A DNA stretch of 64,000 nucleotides from contig NZ_QVMK01000011.1 of the NCBI RefSeq assembly GCF_010500995.1, forward strand, positions 29,390 to 93,389. The letters run 5' to 3'. A model generated the notes under the pieces. That model worked only from the letters and a program-made list of their open reading frames with translations. It did not search any database and was not told where the DNA came from. The DNA is from Bacteroides sp. 224. GTDB lineage: Bacteria > Bacteroidota > Bacteroidia > Bacteroidales > Bacteroidaceae. Shown here piece by piece: positions 18,097 to 27,351 of this stretch. Each line of letters begins with the position of its first letter. Within the stretch, counting starts at the first letter, position 1. The position numbers were made by a program, and so were the translations under genes.

Positions 18097-19461
18097 ATGT
18101 CAGGTCAAAAAATTCCCACAGCATTAGGTACGGAAAAGATTGGTAAGTTATTAATGCAATATGCGATTCCTGCAATTATTGCTATGACGGCCGCTTCTTT
18201 ATATAATATGGTCGATAGTATTTTCATCGGACAAGGAGTAGGTAAATTGGCTATTTCAGGATTAGCATTAACTTTTCCTTTAATGAATTTAGCAGCTGCA
18301 TTCGGTTCTTTGGTTGGAGTAGGGGCTGCTACATTGGTATCGGTGAAGTTGGGGCAGAAGGATTATGATACAGCACGTAACGTATTAGGGAATGTTGTAT
18401 TGCTGAATATTTTGATTGGGGGAGTATTTACTGTTGTATCGCTTATCTTCCTGGACCCGATTCTTTACTTCTTTGGTGCCAGCGAGTTTACCATCGATTA
18501 TGCCCGCGATTATATGCAAATTATCTTATTGGGTAATATTGTTACGCATTTATATTTAGGGCTTAACTCTATACTTCGTTCTGCCGGACATCCTCAAAAG
18601 GCGATGGCAGCTACCATTTTCACAGTTATATTGAATACGATATTGGACCCTATCTTTATCTTCGTATTTGATTGGGGAATCAAAGGTGCGGCTATTGCAA
18701 CCATCTTGGCGCAACTTCTGGCTCTGTTATGGTTAGTTAAGCAATTTATGAATAAGAATGAGTTGATTCATTTCGATAAAGGGATTTTCAGACTGAAAAA
18801 ACGTATCGTAAAGGATTCGCTGTATATTGGTGCTTCTCCTTTCTTAATGAATCTGGCAGCTACTTTCGTGGTTATCTTTATTAATAAGGGATTGAAGGAA
18901 CATGGAGGAGATTTAGCAATTGGTGCTTACGGCATTGTGAATCGCATTACCTTCCTGTTTGTAATGATTGTGATGGGGATTAACCAAGGTATGCAGCCCA
19001 TTGCGGGGTATAACTTCGGAGCCAAATTGTATAGTAGGGTGACTTCGGTTCTTAAACTTTCTATTTATGCGGCAACGGCTGTTACTTCTTTAGGATTTAT
19101 TGTCGGAATCTTTATGCCTGAACTGGCCGCATCTGTCTTTACTTCGGATGAAGAACTTATAAAATTGGCTGCCGACGGGATGAGAGTCGTTGTTATTTTC
19201 TATCCTATCATTGGTTTTCAAATTGTTACGGCTAATTTCTTCCAGAGTATAGGTATGGCAGACAAAGCTATCTTCCTATCGCTTACACGGCAGTTGTTGT
19301 TCTTGATACCTTGTTTATTAATACTTCCGCATTACTTTGGAACATTCGGTGTTTGGGTGAGTATACCCGTAGCGGATTTAGCTTCGAGCCTTATTGCAGG
19401 CATTATGCTATGGCATCAGTTCAGGGTGTTTAAAAGTGGAAAAGTAACTAATACATTATAA
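18097..19461 (+). CDS. MATE-family multidrug/Na+ efflux transporter
   Basis: The protein has 454 residues and about twelve membrane segments in two homologous halves, each a MatE domain. Typical landmarks are IGKLLMQYAIPAIIAMTAASLYNMVDSIFIG at the start (first helix and the conserved D), GAATLVSVKLGQKDYDTA, and in the second half NQGMQPIAGYNFGAKLYSRV. Such pumps export cationic drugs or metabolites by exchange with Na+ or H+ in the inner membrane. The substrate is unknown. The subgroup looks like the MepA/NorM-type proteins frequent in Bacteroidales. It is a single-gene unit with a promoter just upstream; a second promoter precedes the next gene. Confidence 0.92.
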   Translation: MSGQKIPTALGTEKIGKLLMQYAIPAIIAMTAASLYNMVDSIFIGQGVGKLAISGLALTFPLMNLAAAFGSLVGVGAATLVSVKLGQKDYDTARNVLGNVVLLNILIGGVFTVVSLIFLDPILYFFGASEFTIDYARDYMQIILLGNIVTHLYLGLNSILRSAGHPQKAMAATIFTVILNTILDPIFIFVFDWGIKGAAIATILAQLLALLWLVKQFMNKNELIHFDKGIFRLKKRIVKDSLYIGASPFLMNLAATFVVIFINKGLKEHGGDLAIGAYGIVNRITFLFVMIVMGINQGMQPIAGYNFGAKLYSRVTSVLKLSIYAATAVTSLGFIVGIFMPELAASVFTSDEELIKLAADGMRVVVIFYPIIGFQIVTANFFQSIGMADKAIFLSLTRQLLFLIPCLLILPHYFGTFGVWVSIPVADLASSLIAGIMLWHQFRVFKSGKVTNTL

Positions 19462-19478
19462 TCTTCGGAAAGATTTTT

Positions 19479-19486
19479 TAATTTTG
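19479..19486 (+). promoter_or_regulatory. -7 box of the cytidylate-kinase-like gene promoter
   Basis: TAATTTTG, about 40 bases before the ATG at 19526 and 18 bases after the MATE stop codon. Confidence 0.5.
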
Positions 19487-19525
19487 TAGATGTAATGAAA
19501 AACAGATACTCTAAAAGATAATAGT

Positions 19526-20167
19526 ATGAAAGATAATCACTTTGTTATTAATATAGGACGTCAGTTAGGTAGTGGCGGGAGAGAAATTGGTACAAAACTT
19601 GCCGAAAAGTTGGGTATTTCTTTTTATGATAAAGAATTGATCAATCTGGCCTCTAAAGAAAGCGGTTTATGTAAAGAACTCTTTGAAAAAGCAGATGAAA
19701 AACCCTCTCAAACAGTTGTAGGAAGCTTTTTGGGTGCTCGGTTTTCATTGTTTACAGACGCTTCGGTACCTTATGCCAATTATTTAAGTAACGACACCTT
19801 ATTTAAGATACAAAGTGATGTAATCAGAGATCTGGCTGCTAAGCAATCTTGCATTTTTGTAGGACGATGCGCAGATTATATTTTGCGAGACTTTCCTCGT
19901 TGTGTCAACGTATTTATATCGGCACCTACCGAAGACCGGGTAAAACGTCTTTGTGCCACAGAAAATCTTTCGGAAGAAGAAGCGAAAGAGGTTATTCGGC
20001 GCACGGATAAAAAACGCTCCGAATACTATAATTATTATAGCTATAAAACCTGGGGCGCTGCCGAAACATATCATTTGTGTATAGACTCTTCTATATTGGG
20101 AATGAATGAAACCATCCTTTTTATTGAGGAGTTTGCGAAGAAGAAGTTGAAGCTCTTCCCCAAGTAA
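19526..20167 (+). CDS. Cytidylate-kinase-like protein (AAK6/Cytidylate_kin_2 family)
   Basis: This 213-residue cytoplasmic protein begins with the family's characteristic nucleotide-binding loop (INIGRQLGSGGREIGTKLAE), followed by FYDKELINLASKESG, SCIFVGRCADYILRD and the arginine-rich lid region VKRLCATENLSEEEAKEVI. Members are related to CMP kinase but lack a proven substrate; the true cmk of Bacteroidales is a separate gene. The C-terminal half contains many tyrosines (KKRSEYYNYYSYKTWG), which I recall as common in this family and which may shape a different substrate pocket. There is no operon partner: mutA follows only after about 160 bases with its own promoter. Confidence 0.8.
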   Translation: MKDNHFVINIGRQLGSGGREIGTKLAEKLGISFYDKELINLASKESGLCKELFEKADEKPSQTVVGSFLGARFSLFTDASVPYANYLSNDTLFKIQSDVIRDLAAKQSCIFVGRCADYILRDFPRCVNVFISAPTEDRVKRLCATENLSEEEAKEVIRRTDKKRSEYYNYYSYKTWGAAETYHLCIDSSILGMNETILFIEEFAKKKLKLFPK

Positions 20168-20239
20168 CATACTGTTACATAAAGATCCCTTTCACTGCGA
20201 AATTTCTCTAAAAAAAATCCCTTGTTCTAAGTTATTCTG

Positions 20240-20247
20240 TATATTTG
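20240..20247 (+). promoter_or_regulatory. -7 box of the mutAB promoter
   Basis: TATATTTG about 80 bases before the mutA ATG. The long leader has no obvious riboswitch fold by eye; I see no B12 box. Confidence 0.5.
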
Positions 20248-20325
20248 TAGCTCGTTTTTAGACATTTGGAAAGAATTAAAGAAAAAAATCAATAATTAAT
20301 CTGATTTTAAATTTTAATATAAACT

Positions 20326-22221
20326 ATGGCAGACAAAAAAGAAAAACTCTTCTCGGATTTTTCTCCGGTATCTACAGAGCAGTGGATGGAGAAAGTGACA
20401 GCCGACCTTAAAGGCGCTGACTATGAGAAGAAACTTGTTTGGAAAACAAACGAAGGATTTAAAGTAAAACCTTTCTACCGGATGGAAGATATTGAAGGAC
20501 TTGCAACCCTCAACGCACTGCCCGGTGAATATCCTTACTTAAGAGGTACCCGTAAAAACAACAATTGGCTGATCCGTCAGGAAATTCGTGTAACAGATCC
20601 TAAAGAGGCAAATGCAAAGGCGCTGGATCTCTTAAACAAAGGAGTCGACTCCCTTGGTTTTAGCATAAATGCGAAAGAGCTTTCGGCCGAATATATAGCC
20701 ACTTTATTGGAAGGTGTTCATGCACCGGCTATTGAGTTGAACTTCTCGACTTGTCAGGGACATGTGGTAAAGTTGGCCGAGTTATTGGTAGCCTATTTCG
20801 ATAAGAAGGATTACGATGTGAAAGAACTGAGAGGTTCTATCAACTTCGATTATTATAATAAAATGCTTACCAAGGGTAAGGAAAAAGGCGATGTGGTTCA
20901 AATAGCTAAAGCGTTGCTCGAGGCTATTCAGCCGCTTCCGTACTATCGGGTATTAAACGTAAATGCATTAACATTGAATAATGCAGGAGCGTATATCTCT
21001 CAGGAACTTGGTTATGCATTGGCTTGGGGTAATGAGTACATGCAGCAACTAACAGAAATTGGTATACCTGCCGGGCTGATTGCCAAAAGAATTAAATTTA
21101 ACTTCGGTGTAAGCTCCAACTATTTTATGGAGATAGCTAAATTCCGTGCTGCACGTATGTTGTGGGCAAATGTGGTAGCTTCTTACAAACCCGAAAGCCT
21201 CTCGGATTGCGAAAACAGAGGTCCTAACGGCGAATGTCGTTGTGCAGGACGTATGCAAGTACATGCAGAAACTTCCTCTTATAACCTTACTTTATTTGAT
21301 GCTCATGTGAATTTGCTTCGTACACAAACCGAAGCCATGAGTGCTGCATTGGGTGGAGTAAATTCAATGACTGTTACTCCGTTCGATAAAACTTATCAAA
21401 CTCCGGATGAATTCTCAGAACGTATGGCACGTAATCAACAATTGTTGTTGAAGGAAGAATCTCATTTCGATAAAGTAGTCGATCCGGCTGCCGGTTCTTA
21501 TTATATTGAAAACCTAACTGTTTCTATCGCTAAGCAAGCATGGGAAATCTTCTTGAAAGTTCAGGAAGAAGGTGGTTTCTATGCAGCACTGAAAGCAGGA
21601 AGCGTTCAAAAAGAAATTAACGAAACAGGTAAAAACCGTCATAAAGCAGTAGCGCAACGCAAAGAGATTTTATTGGGTACCAACCAATATCCTAACTTTA
21701 CGGAAGCTGCTAACGGAAAAACTCCGGTAGGATCTACCTGCTGCTGCGGTGGAAATGATAATTGTGAGAAAGACGTACAGACCTTGAACTTCGATCGTGC
21801 TTCGAGCGAATTTGAAGCCTTACGTTTGGAAACCGAAGCTTCCGGCAAACGTCCGAAAGCATTTATGTTGACGATCGGTAATTTGGCTATGCGTCAGGCA
21901 CGTGCTCAGTTCGCTTGCAACTTTCTGGCTTGCGCCGGATATGAAGTGGTAGATAACTTAGGATTCCCAACTGTTGAAGAAGGAGTAGAGGCTGCCATGA
22001 AAGCGAAAGCAGATATCGTAGTGCTTTGTTCGAGCGATGATGAATACGCAGAATATGCTGTTCCGGCATTCAAAGCATTGAATGGTCGTGCTATGTTCAT
22101 TGTAGCAGGTGCTCCCGCCAATATGGATGAACTGAAAGCCGCAGGTATTGAGAACTTTATCAATGTTCGTTCCAATGTATTGGAAACATTGAAGTCTTAT
22201 AATGCACAATTATTGAAATAA
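20326..22221 (+). CDS. mutA: Methylmalonyl-CoA mutase small (beta) subunit
   Basis: MutA is the non-catalytic partner of MutB in the B12-dependent conversion between succinyl-CoA and (R)-methylmalonyl-CoA, a step of propionate formation in Bacteroidales. The 631 residues contain a mutase barrel domain (LNALPGEYPYLRGTRKN, ETSSYNLTLFDAHVNLLRTQ, VVDPAAGSYYIENLTVSIAK) and a degenerate cobalamin-binding-like domain at the C terminus that lacks the DxHxxG motif, as expected for this subunit. Two Cys clusters stand out: C295/C304/C306 in the barrel, and CCCGGNDNC (472-480) in the linker before the C-terminal domain. mutB follows after about 100 bases. Confidence 0.95.
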   Translation: MADKKEKLFSDFSPVSTEQWMEKVTADLKGADYEKKLVWKTNEGFKVKPFYRMEDIEGLATLNALPGEYPYLRGTRKNNNWLIRQEIRVTDPKEANAKALDLLNKGVDSLGFSINAKELSAEYIATLLEGVHAPAIELNFSTCQGHVVKLAELLVAYFDKKDYDVKELRGSINFDYYNKMLTKGKEKGDVVQIAKALLEAIQPLPYYRVLNVNALTLNNAGAYISQELGYALAWGNEYMQQLTEIGIPAGLIAKRIKFNFGVSSNYFMEIAKFRAARMLWANVVASYKPESLSDCENRGPNGECRCAGRMQVHAETSSYNLTLFDAHVNLLRTQTEAMSAALGGVNSMTVTPFDKTYQTPDEFSERMARNQQLLLKEESHFDKVVDPAAGSYYIENLTVSIAKQAWEIFLKVQEEGGFYAALKAGSVQKEINETGKNRHKAVAQRKEILLGTNQYPNFTEAANGKTPVGSTCCCGGNDNCEKDVQTLNFDRASSEFEALRLETEASGKRPKAFMLTIGNLAMRQARAQFACNFLACAGYEVVDNLGFPTVEEGVEAAMKAKADIVVLCSSDDEYAEYAVPAFKALNGRAMFIVAGAPANMDELKAAGIENFINVRSNVLETLKSYNAQLLK

Positions 22222-22230
22222 CATTTTCTA

Positions 22231-22306
22231 CCACAGAGGACACTGAGGACACAGAGTTTTTATGTTCTTAGTTATATTTACTCCGTGACCTCTGTGTACT
22301 CTGTGG
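22231..22306. repeat. Inverted repeat between mutA and mutB
   Basis: Arms 22231-22256 and 22281-22306 pair over 26 bases with about four mismatches (CCACAGAGGACAC... against ...TCTGTGTACTCTGTGG). It sits in the intergenic part of the mutAB transcript, 20 bases before the mutB ATG, and could modulate mutB translation or mRNA stability. Confidence 0.8.
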
Positions 22307-22326
22307 TGAATAGAAATCATAAAACA

Positions 22327-24474
22327 ATGAAACCGGATTTTAAAAATATAGATATTTTCGCCGGATTTCAGCCCGCAAACGGAGCTGAATGGCAAAAGGC
22401 AAATAACATTGCTGCGAACTGGGAAACCCCGGAGCATATTAATGTGAAGCCTGTTTATACCAAAGAAGACCTGGAAGGAATGGAGCACCTGAATTATGCA
22501 GCCGGACTTCCTCCGTTTCTTCGCGGACCTTATTCCGTAATGTACACCCTTCGTCCCTGGACGATCCGTCAGTATGCCGGGTTCTCTACTGCCGAAGAAT
22601 CGAATGCTTTCTATCGTCGTAACCTGGCTTCCGGACAAAAAGGTCTGTCTGTAGCATTCGACTTGGCTACTCACCGCGGATACGACCCCGACCACGAACG
22701 CGTAGTAGGTGACGTGGGTAAAGCAGGTGTATCTATCTGTTCATTGGAAAACATGAAAGTTCTTTTCGATGGTATTCCATTGAATAAGATGTCTGTATCC
22801 ATGACAATGAACGGTGCAGTGCTTCCTGTATTGGCTTTCTATATCAATGCAGGATTAGAGCAAGGTGCTAAATTGGAAGAACTTGCAGGTACTATTCAAA
22901 ATGACATCCTGAAAGAATTCATGGTGCGTAATACTTATATCTACCCGCCTGCATTCTCTATGAAGATTATCTCTGATATCTTTGAATATACTTCGCAAAA
23001 GATGCCTAAGTTTAATTCAATCTCTATTTCAGGTTATCACATGCAAGAAGCAGGAGCAACCGCAGATATTGAGTTGGCTTATACATTGGCAGACGGTTTG
23101 GAATATCTTCGCGCAGGTACTGCCGCAGGTATTGATATTGATGCGTTTGCACCTCGTTTGTCCTTCTTCTGGGCAATTGGTATGAACCACTTTATGGAGA
23201 TTGCCAAGATGCGTGCCGCTCGTTTGCTTTGGGCTAAGATTGTAAAACAATTCAATCCGAAGAACCCGAAATCATTGGCATTGCGTACACACTCGCAAAC
23301 TTCCGGATGGTCTTTAACAGAGCAAGATCCATTTAATAATGTAGGACGTACTTGTATCGAAGCCATGGGAGCTGCGTTAGGTCATACCCAATCTTTGCAC
23401 ACCAATGCATTGGATGAGGCTATCGCTTTACCTACCGATTTCTCTGCACGTATTGCTCGTAATACACAGATTTATATTCAGGAAGAAACATACATCACCA
23501 AAAATGTAGACCCATGGGGAGGTTCTTATTATGTAGAATCTTTAACCAATGAAATAGCTAATAGAGCATGGGAACTCATCGAGGAAGTTGAGAAACTGGG
23601 TGGTATGGCCAAAGCCATCGAAACCGGTATTCCTAAAATGCGTATTGAAGAAGCGGCTGCCCGTACACAAGCTCGTATCGACTCCGGTTCGCAAACCATT
23701 GTAGGAGTAAATAAATACCGTTTGGAAAAAGAAGATCCGATTGATATTCTTGAAATTGACAATACAGCCGTTCGTAAAGAACAGATTGAGCGTCTGAAAG
23801 AATTGAAAGAAGGTCGCGATGAAGCCAAAGTACAAGCTGCGTTGGAAGCCATTACCAAATGTGTGGAAACCAAAGAAGGTAACTTGCTGGAGTTAGCCGT
23901 AGAAGCTGCTCGCGTACGTGCCACATTGGGAGAAATCTCTTATGCATGCGAAAAAATTGTAGGACGTTATAAAGCAATAATCAGAACGATATCAGGCGTG
24001 TATTCATCAGAAAGTAAAAATGATCCGGACTTCAAGAAAGCTACTAAGCTGGCCGAGAAGTTTGCGAAGAAAGAGGGACGTCAACCTCGTATTATGGTTG
24101 CAAAAATGGGACAAGATGGTCACGATCGCGGTGCCAAAGTAGTTGCAACAGGTTATGCCGATTGTGGTTTCGATGTGGATATGGGACCTTTGTTCCAAAC
24201 TCCGGCAGAAGCTGCTCGTCAGGCTGTTGAGAACGATGTAAACGTAGTAGGGGTATCTTCACTGGCTGCCGGACACAAAACACTGATTCCTCAAATTATG
24301 GAAGAATTGAAGAAGTTGGGCCGCGAAGATATCATTGTAATTGCAGGGGGGGTAATTCCTGCTCAGGATTACGATTTCTTATATCAGGCAGGTGTAGCGG
24401 CTATTTTCGGACCGGGTACTCCGGTGGCAAAAGCTGCTTGTCAGATTCTTGAAATCCTGATGGACGAAGAGTAA
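22327..24474 (+). CDS. mutB: Methylmalonyl-CoA mutase large (alpha, catalytic) subunit
   Basis: MutB carries the adenosylcobalamin and the active site for rearranging methylmalonyl-CoA and succinyl-CoA. The 715-residue protein has the barrel with [36 protein letters not shown] and [17 protein letters not shown], and a C-terminal B12-binding domain with the base-off motif DGHDRGAKV, where H599 is the lower axial cobalt ligand. [15 protein letters not shown] and [13 protein letters not shown] complete that domain. The frame extends 14 residues upstream, but that extension is translated from the inverted repeat before the gene. ATG at 22327 ([14 protein letters not shown]) is the start. A terminator follows. 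Confidence 0.97.
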   Translation: MKPDFKNIDIFAGFQPANGAEWQKANNIAANWETPEHINVKPVYTKEDLEGMEHLNYAAGLPPFLRGPYSVMYTLRPWTIRQYAGFSTAEESNAFYRRNLASGQKGLSVAFDLATHRGYDPDHERVVGDVGKAGVSICSLENMKVLFDGIPLNKMSVSMTMNGAVLPVLAFYINAGLEQGAKLEELAGTIQNDILKEFMVRNTYIYPPAFSMKIISDIFEYTSQKMPKFNSISISGYHMQEAGATADIELAYTLADGLEYLRAGTAAGIDIDAFAPRLSFFWAIGMNHFMEIAKMRAARLLWAKIVKQFNPKNPKSLALRTHSQTSGWSLTEQDPFNNVGRTCIEAMGAALGHTQSLHTNALDEAIALPTDFSARIARNTQIYIQEETYITKNVDPWGGSYYVESLTNEIANRAWELIEEVEKLGGMAKAIETGIPKMRIEEAAARTQARIDSGSQTIVGVNKYRLEKEDPIDILEIDNTAVRKEQIERLKELKEGRDEAKVQAALEAITKCVETKEGNLLELAVEAARVRATLGEISYACEKIVGRYKAIIRTISGVYSSESKNDPDFKKATKLAEKFAKKEGRQPRIMVAKMGQDGHDRGAKVVATGYADCGFDVDMGPLFQTPAEAARQAVENDVNVVGVSSLAAGHKTLIPQIMEELKKLGREDIIVIAGGVIPAQDYDFLYQAGVAAIFGPGTPVAKAACQILEILMDEE

Positions 24475-24502
24475 GATTGAATGTATCTCTTATAATAATA
24501 GT

Positions 24503-24537
24503 AAAGGATCGGCTGATGTGTCGATCCTTTGTTTTTT
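24503..24537 (+). terminator. Terminator after mutB
   Basis: AAAGGATCG (24503-24511) pairs with CGATCCTTT (24522-24530), followed by GTTTTTT. It abuts the stop codon of the convergent MBL-fold gene. Confidence 0.8.
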
Positions 24538-25642
24538 ATTCAAAATCCCACCAAACATCCCTTTTAGCAGGCGTGCCTATGGTGTAGGGTTCTCCGATTT
24601 TAGGAACCGTTACAGGAATACCGACAGCATCCATTAAAGGTAGAAACTCCTTAATAGGCTCGTTCCAAATATGATAGGCAGCAGCAAAACGACTCCAATG
24701 TACAGGCAGCACCATTTTTGCTTTTAATTCTTGCGCAGTATGAACTGTTTGTTCCGGAAAAGAGTGATTAGGAATCCAATCTACATTATACTGTCCGTTT
24801 TCCAGAAAGGCAAGATCGAAGGGACCGTATTTATCTCCGATATCTTTGAAATGTTTGTTGTAACCTCCGTCACCTCCAATGAAGATGCGGTGTCCGTGTA
24901 TATTGAGTACATAAGATGTCCAGAGAGTTCTTCCTTTCTTTTTGAAACGTCCGGAGCGATGTTGTTGTGGGGTAGAGATAACCTGAATATCCTGATTGAA
25001 AACCACAGTATCTCCCCAGTTTACTTCCTGGTAGTTGCCGGATTTCCATCCCCATTGATCCAATAAAGTACCTATCCCCAACGGTACAATGGCTTGTGTA
25101 TCCTTTTTACGATATTTGCGAACGGTATGGCAGTCCAGATGATCGTAATGATCGTGTGTAATTAGAATTAAATCAATAGGAGGGAGGTCTTTTACTTTGT
25201 AGATATGACTACCCGGCATGCTTCGGTTAAAATAAAACATGGGAGAGGCGTAATCGCATAACACAGGATCTACTAAAATATTGAATCCTTTCGACTGAAT
25301 GAGGTAAGAGGAATGTCCGAACCAAACAACCGTAGTTTCCTCGAAAACAGTATCTTTCAGATTTGTTTTTACGGAAGGTATATCTTGCGATAGTTTGGGG
25401 CGTTTTCTGAATTTTCGATCTGTTTTCTCTTTGCGGATACGTTCATTGATGTACATAACACTATCCGTATTGTATAGATTTTGAAAAGATCTGTCCTTAT
25501 AATTAGGTAATAAAGCATATTCTGCTTCTTTCTTTTTGGAAGGATATCTCCCTACGGAGCGTATAACAGAACAACTTGAGAGTGTACCAATGCACACTAA
25601 AATCAAAAAGGTTGGAATAATCGTTTGCTTTAGGTTAGGCAT
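24536..25642 (-). CDS. MBL-fold metallohydrolase lipoprotein (NAPE-PLD/UlaG-like)
   Basis: The 368-residue product has a lipoprotein signal (PTFLILVCIGTLSSCSV, lipobox LSSC), so it is probably periplasmic or outer-membrane-anchored. The catalytic part is a metallo-beta-lactamase fold: VVWFGHSSYLIQSKGFNILVDPVL, the zinc motif THDHYDHLD, STPQQHRSGR, IFIGGDGGYNKHF and LPVHWSRFAAAYHIW. This pattern is that of NAPE-hydrolysing phospholipase D-like and UlaG-like proteins; in Bacteroides such proteins have been linked to lipid amide chemistry, but the substrate here is inferred only. It runs convergent to mutB. A repeat array lies upstream and no clear -7 box was found. Confidence 0.85.
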   Translation of the reverse strand: MPNLKQTIIPTFLILVCIGTLSSCSVIRSVGRYPSKKKEAEYALLPNYKDRSFQNLYNTDSVMYINERIRKEKTDRKFRKRPKLSQDIPSVKTNLKDTVFEETTVVWFGHSSYLIQSKGFNILVDPVLCDYASPMFYFNRSMPGSHIYKVKDLPPIDLILITHDHYDHLDCHTVRKYRKKDTQAIVPLGIGTLLDQWGWKSGNYQEVNWGDTVVFNQDIQVISTPQQHRSGRFKKKGRTLWTSYVLNIHGHRIFIGGDGGYNKHFKDIGDKYGPFDLAFLENGQYNVDWIPNHSFPEQTVHTAQELKAKMVLPVHWSRFAAAYHIWNEPIKEFLPLMDAVGIPVTVPKIGEPYTIGTPAKRDVWWDFE

Positions 25643-25699
25643 AATTGGTTAGCAATAACTGTTTATGTAAAGATAACCAAAACTAACTGATCTTACCCA

Positions 25700-25890
25700 A
25701 TCTTCGTTGAACAATTTTTCTCTGCGATATATTTTTGATTGCTTTAGCAAGATTTTGCCGCGGCCGCAACGAGATTCTTCCACGGCCGTAACCAGGTCTT
25801 GCCACGGCCGTAACAAGAATTTGCCGCGGCCGCAATAAAACCTTGCCGCGGGCGTGGCAAGGTTATTTAAAGAGTACACGTGTCAAGTAT
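25700..25890. repeat. GC-rich 22-base palindromic array (family A, copy 2, inverted) with flank
   Basis: Five 22-base units start at 25755, 25777, 25799, 25821 and 25843 (cores TTGCCGCGGCCGCAA, TTGCCACGGCCGTAAC and similar). The flank 25700-25754, read on the minus strand, matches 11723-11797 closely, including CTTGCTAAAGCAATCAAAA and TTCAACGAAGATTG. A family D unit (AGAGTACACGTGTCAAGT) follows at about 25871. Apparent reading frames here come from the repeat and are not genes. Confidence 0.9.
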
Positions 25891-25943
25891 ACACATGCTC
25901 AGGTTATTATTTCTTACAGGATATGCTTAGCGTTGCTTAGATG

Positions 25944-26942
25944 TTATTTTGTAGTTCTCAATCTGATTCTATATGCTACATCAATCGTTATTAAGTGTCC
26001 ATAACGAAATTCGGTTTTCGGATTAATATGAATCAATTTGGGAAAATACATAATGCCTAAACTAAAATTCTTTGTAGGTGTATAGTAGGCTGACAATATG
26101 AATCCTATATTCTTTTCTGTAAGCTTTTTGTTCGGAGGGCGAATTCCATTGTGAAATGTTTCAAAATCGTCATTATCTCCATAATAATTATGTCGCCACG
26201 TGTCTTTAGAAAAAGATAGGCCATAACCATAAATAAAAGATTTATATCGATGGTTATTGGTTAATCCCACATATATTGAATTTGCGAATTCTTTTTCGCC
26301 GGAAGAGTAATCAACGGGAGCTGGAAGAGGAAGGAAAAAATCTAATCCTCCTCCTGCAAAAAGACTTAAATACATTTTGTCTGTATGGTAATAATCAAGT
26401 CCGATTAATGCTCCTATAAAACCTATAGAGTTTTTTGTTTTTTCATTATGCAAATTAAGTGTAAACTGATTTATGTAGGGCAAAGATAATCTCAAATCAA
26501 TTGTTCCTTTTTTATAAGTTTCTAATTTACTGATAATTCGCTTAGAATGAAAAGAGTCTATAGGTGCTAAAAAATCATGAACTTTCAGCATTTGAGCTTT
26601 TAATCTAATATCGGAATTGAATAGGGTTGGCTTCTTATATTTATTCACTAATAGGGCATTTCCTCCAATTTTTCGGGTTTCGTTTTCAGCAAACATAAAG
26701 ATTGAAGACGAATCACAACTTTTATTAATACCATCTATACAGCTAATTTCCAGTTTTCCCAATATCTCATAATTAATAGGTATATCATGAGGCTTTTGAT
26801 AAAAAACAATTGTATCTTCTTCATTTGTAGGTGAATAACTCTTCTTTATTGATCTGTGTATTTGAGGCGAACACGATGATAATAAGACTAAAATGCTTAT
26901 TGTAATTGTTTTATTCAGAAAAGCAGTGACCAATTTACTCAT
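25944..26942 (-). CDS. Lipoprotein of unknown function, possible outer-membrane barrel-like C terminus
   Basis: The protein has 332 residues and a lipoprotein signal (ITISILVLLSSCSPQ, lipobox LSSC). After the lipid anchor the first 130 residues are mixed, with an ordered segment containing EILGKLEISCIDGINKSCDSS that is loosely like a heavy-metal or YbjQ-type strand pattern. The second half alternates amphipathic strands with aromatic girdles (MYLSLFAGGGLDFFLPLP, SIYVGLTNNHRYKSFIYGYG, NFSLGIMYFPKLIHI) and ends YRIRLRTTK, as in small outer-membrane beta-barrels. I do not recognise a family. It stands alone between the repeat array and a long noncoding stretch. Confidence 0.6.
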   Translation of the reverse strand: MSKLVTAFLNKTITISILVLLSSCSPQIHRSIKKSYSPTNEEDTIVFYQKPHDIPINYEILGKLEISCIDGINKSCDSSSIFMFAENETRKIGGNALLVNKYKKPTLFNSDIRLKAQMLKVHDFLAPIDSFHSKRIISKLETYKKGTIDLRLSLPYINQFTLNLHNEKTKNSIGFIGALIGLDYYHTDKMYLSLFAGGGLDFFLPLPAPVDYSSGEKEFANSIYVGLTNNHRYKSFIYGYGLSFSKDTWRHNYYGDNDDFETFHNGIRPPNKKLTEKNIGFILSAYYTPTKNFSLGIMYFPKLIHINPKTEFRYGHLITIDVAYRIRLRTTK

Positions 26943-27202
26943 ATTCCAAGCTTTACATAGTATTGATACGCAGTATTTAGAAACCGTTTTGAGTTTCTTA
27001 AACTACAAATTAAGCAAATATTTGATACAAGTAAAAGTTGTGGCATAAAAAAATGCCTTTCTCTCCCACAGAATCAGGCAGCTTTCTCTTATAGACTTAG
27101 AAATTGTTTTTAATAACTCTAAAATTGAATAAACAAAATATTAAATACTGTTATAAAACATCTGTTTTCGCACACGGAATTTGCTAATATCAAAAAACTC
27201 CG
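26943..27202. other. Noncoding region upstream of the possible small RNA
   Basis: No open frame. TTAGAAACCGTTTT at about 26979 also occurs near 35833, and a related word is at about 27098. On the minus strand TGCCT (27089-27093) and AGGCA (27054-27058) could pair in front of a T run, a weak terminator-like structure reading leftward. Confidence 0.35.
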
Positions 27203-27210
27203 TATCTTTG
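27203..27210 (+). promoter_or_regulatory. -7 box of a possible small-RNA promoter
   Basis: TATCTTTG followed by TACTGTG. It is an exact consensus box with no coding sequence until topB, and a terminator 45 bases downstream. Confidence 0.5.
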
Positions 27211-27216
27211 TACTGT

Positions 27217-27278
27217 GTTTTTCATAGTATTAGATTTAAGGTTAACAAAGGTTGGGGTCAGGCGTGATCCCTTTTTTT
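27217..27278 (+). ncRNA. Possible short RNA or attenuated leader upstream of topB
   Basis: From a likely start near 27217 the sequence runs to a compact hairpin GGGGTCA-ggcg-TGATCCC (27254-27271; one G-T wobble) and seven Ts, a normal intrinsic terminator. The transcript would be about 60 bases with no sensible reading frame. Its 5' part (GTATTAGATTTAAGGTTAAC) seems familiar to me from other Bacteroides intergenic regions, but I cannot verify that. topB has its own promoter further on, so this may be an independent small RNA rather than a topB leader. Confidence 0.4.
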
Positions 27279-27324
27279 ATACCCATACGTAATCTTAACA
27301 CTTTATACTTTCCTGCTTTTTGCC

Positions 27325-27332
27325 TACCTTTG
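27325..27332 (+). promoter_or_regulatory. -7 box of the topB promoter
   Basis: TACCTTTG, 19 bases before the ATG, downstream of the small-RNA terminator. Confidence 0.55.
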
Positions 27333-27351
27333 CTCATCTAAAGTAAAATCA

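Noticed and set aside
22228..22695. Antisense open frame over the mutA-mutB gap and mutB start
   Set aside because: It is the reverse of an inverted repeat and of the conserved mutB N terminus.
26943..27351. tRNA gene in the long gap before topB
   Set aside because: No cloverleaf, T-loop GTTCGA motif or CCA end was found here or in the other gaps.
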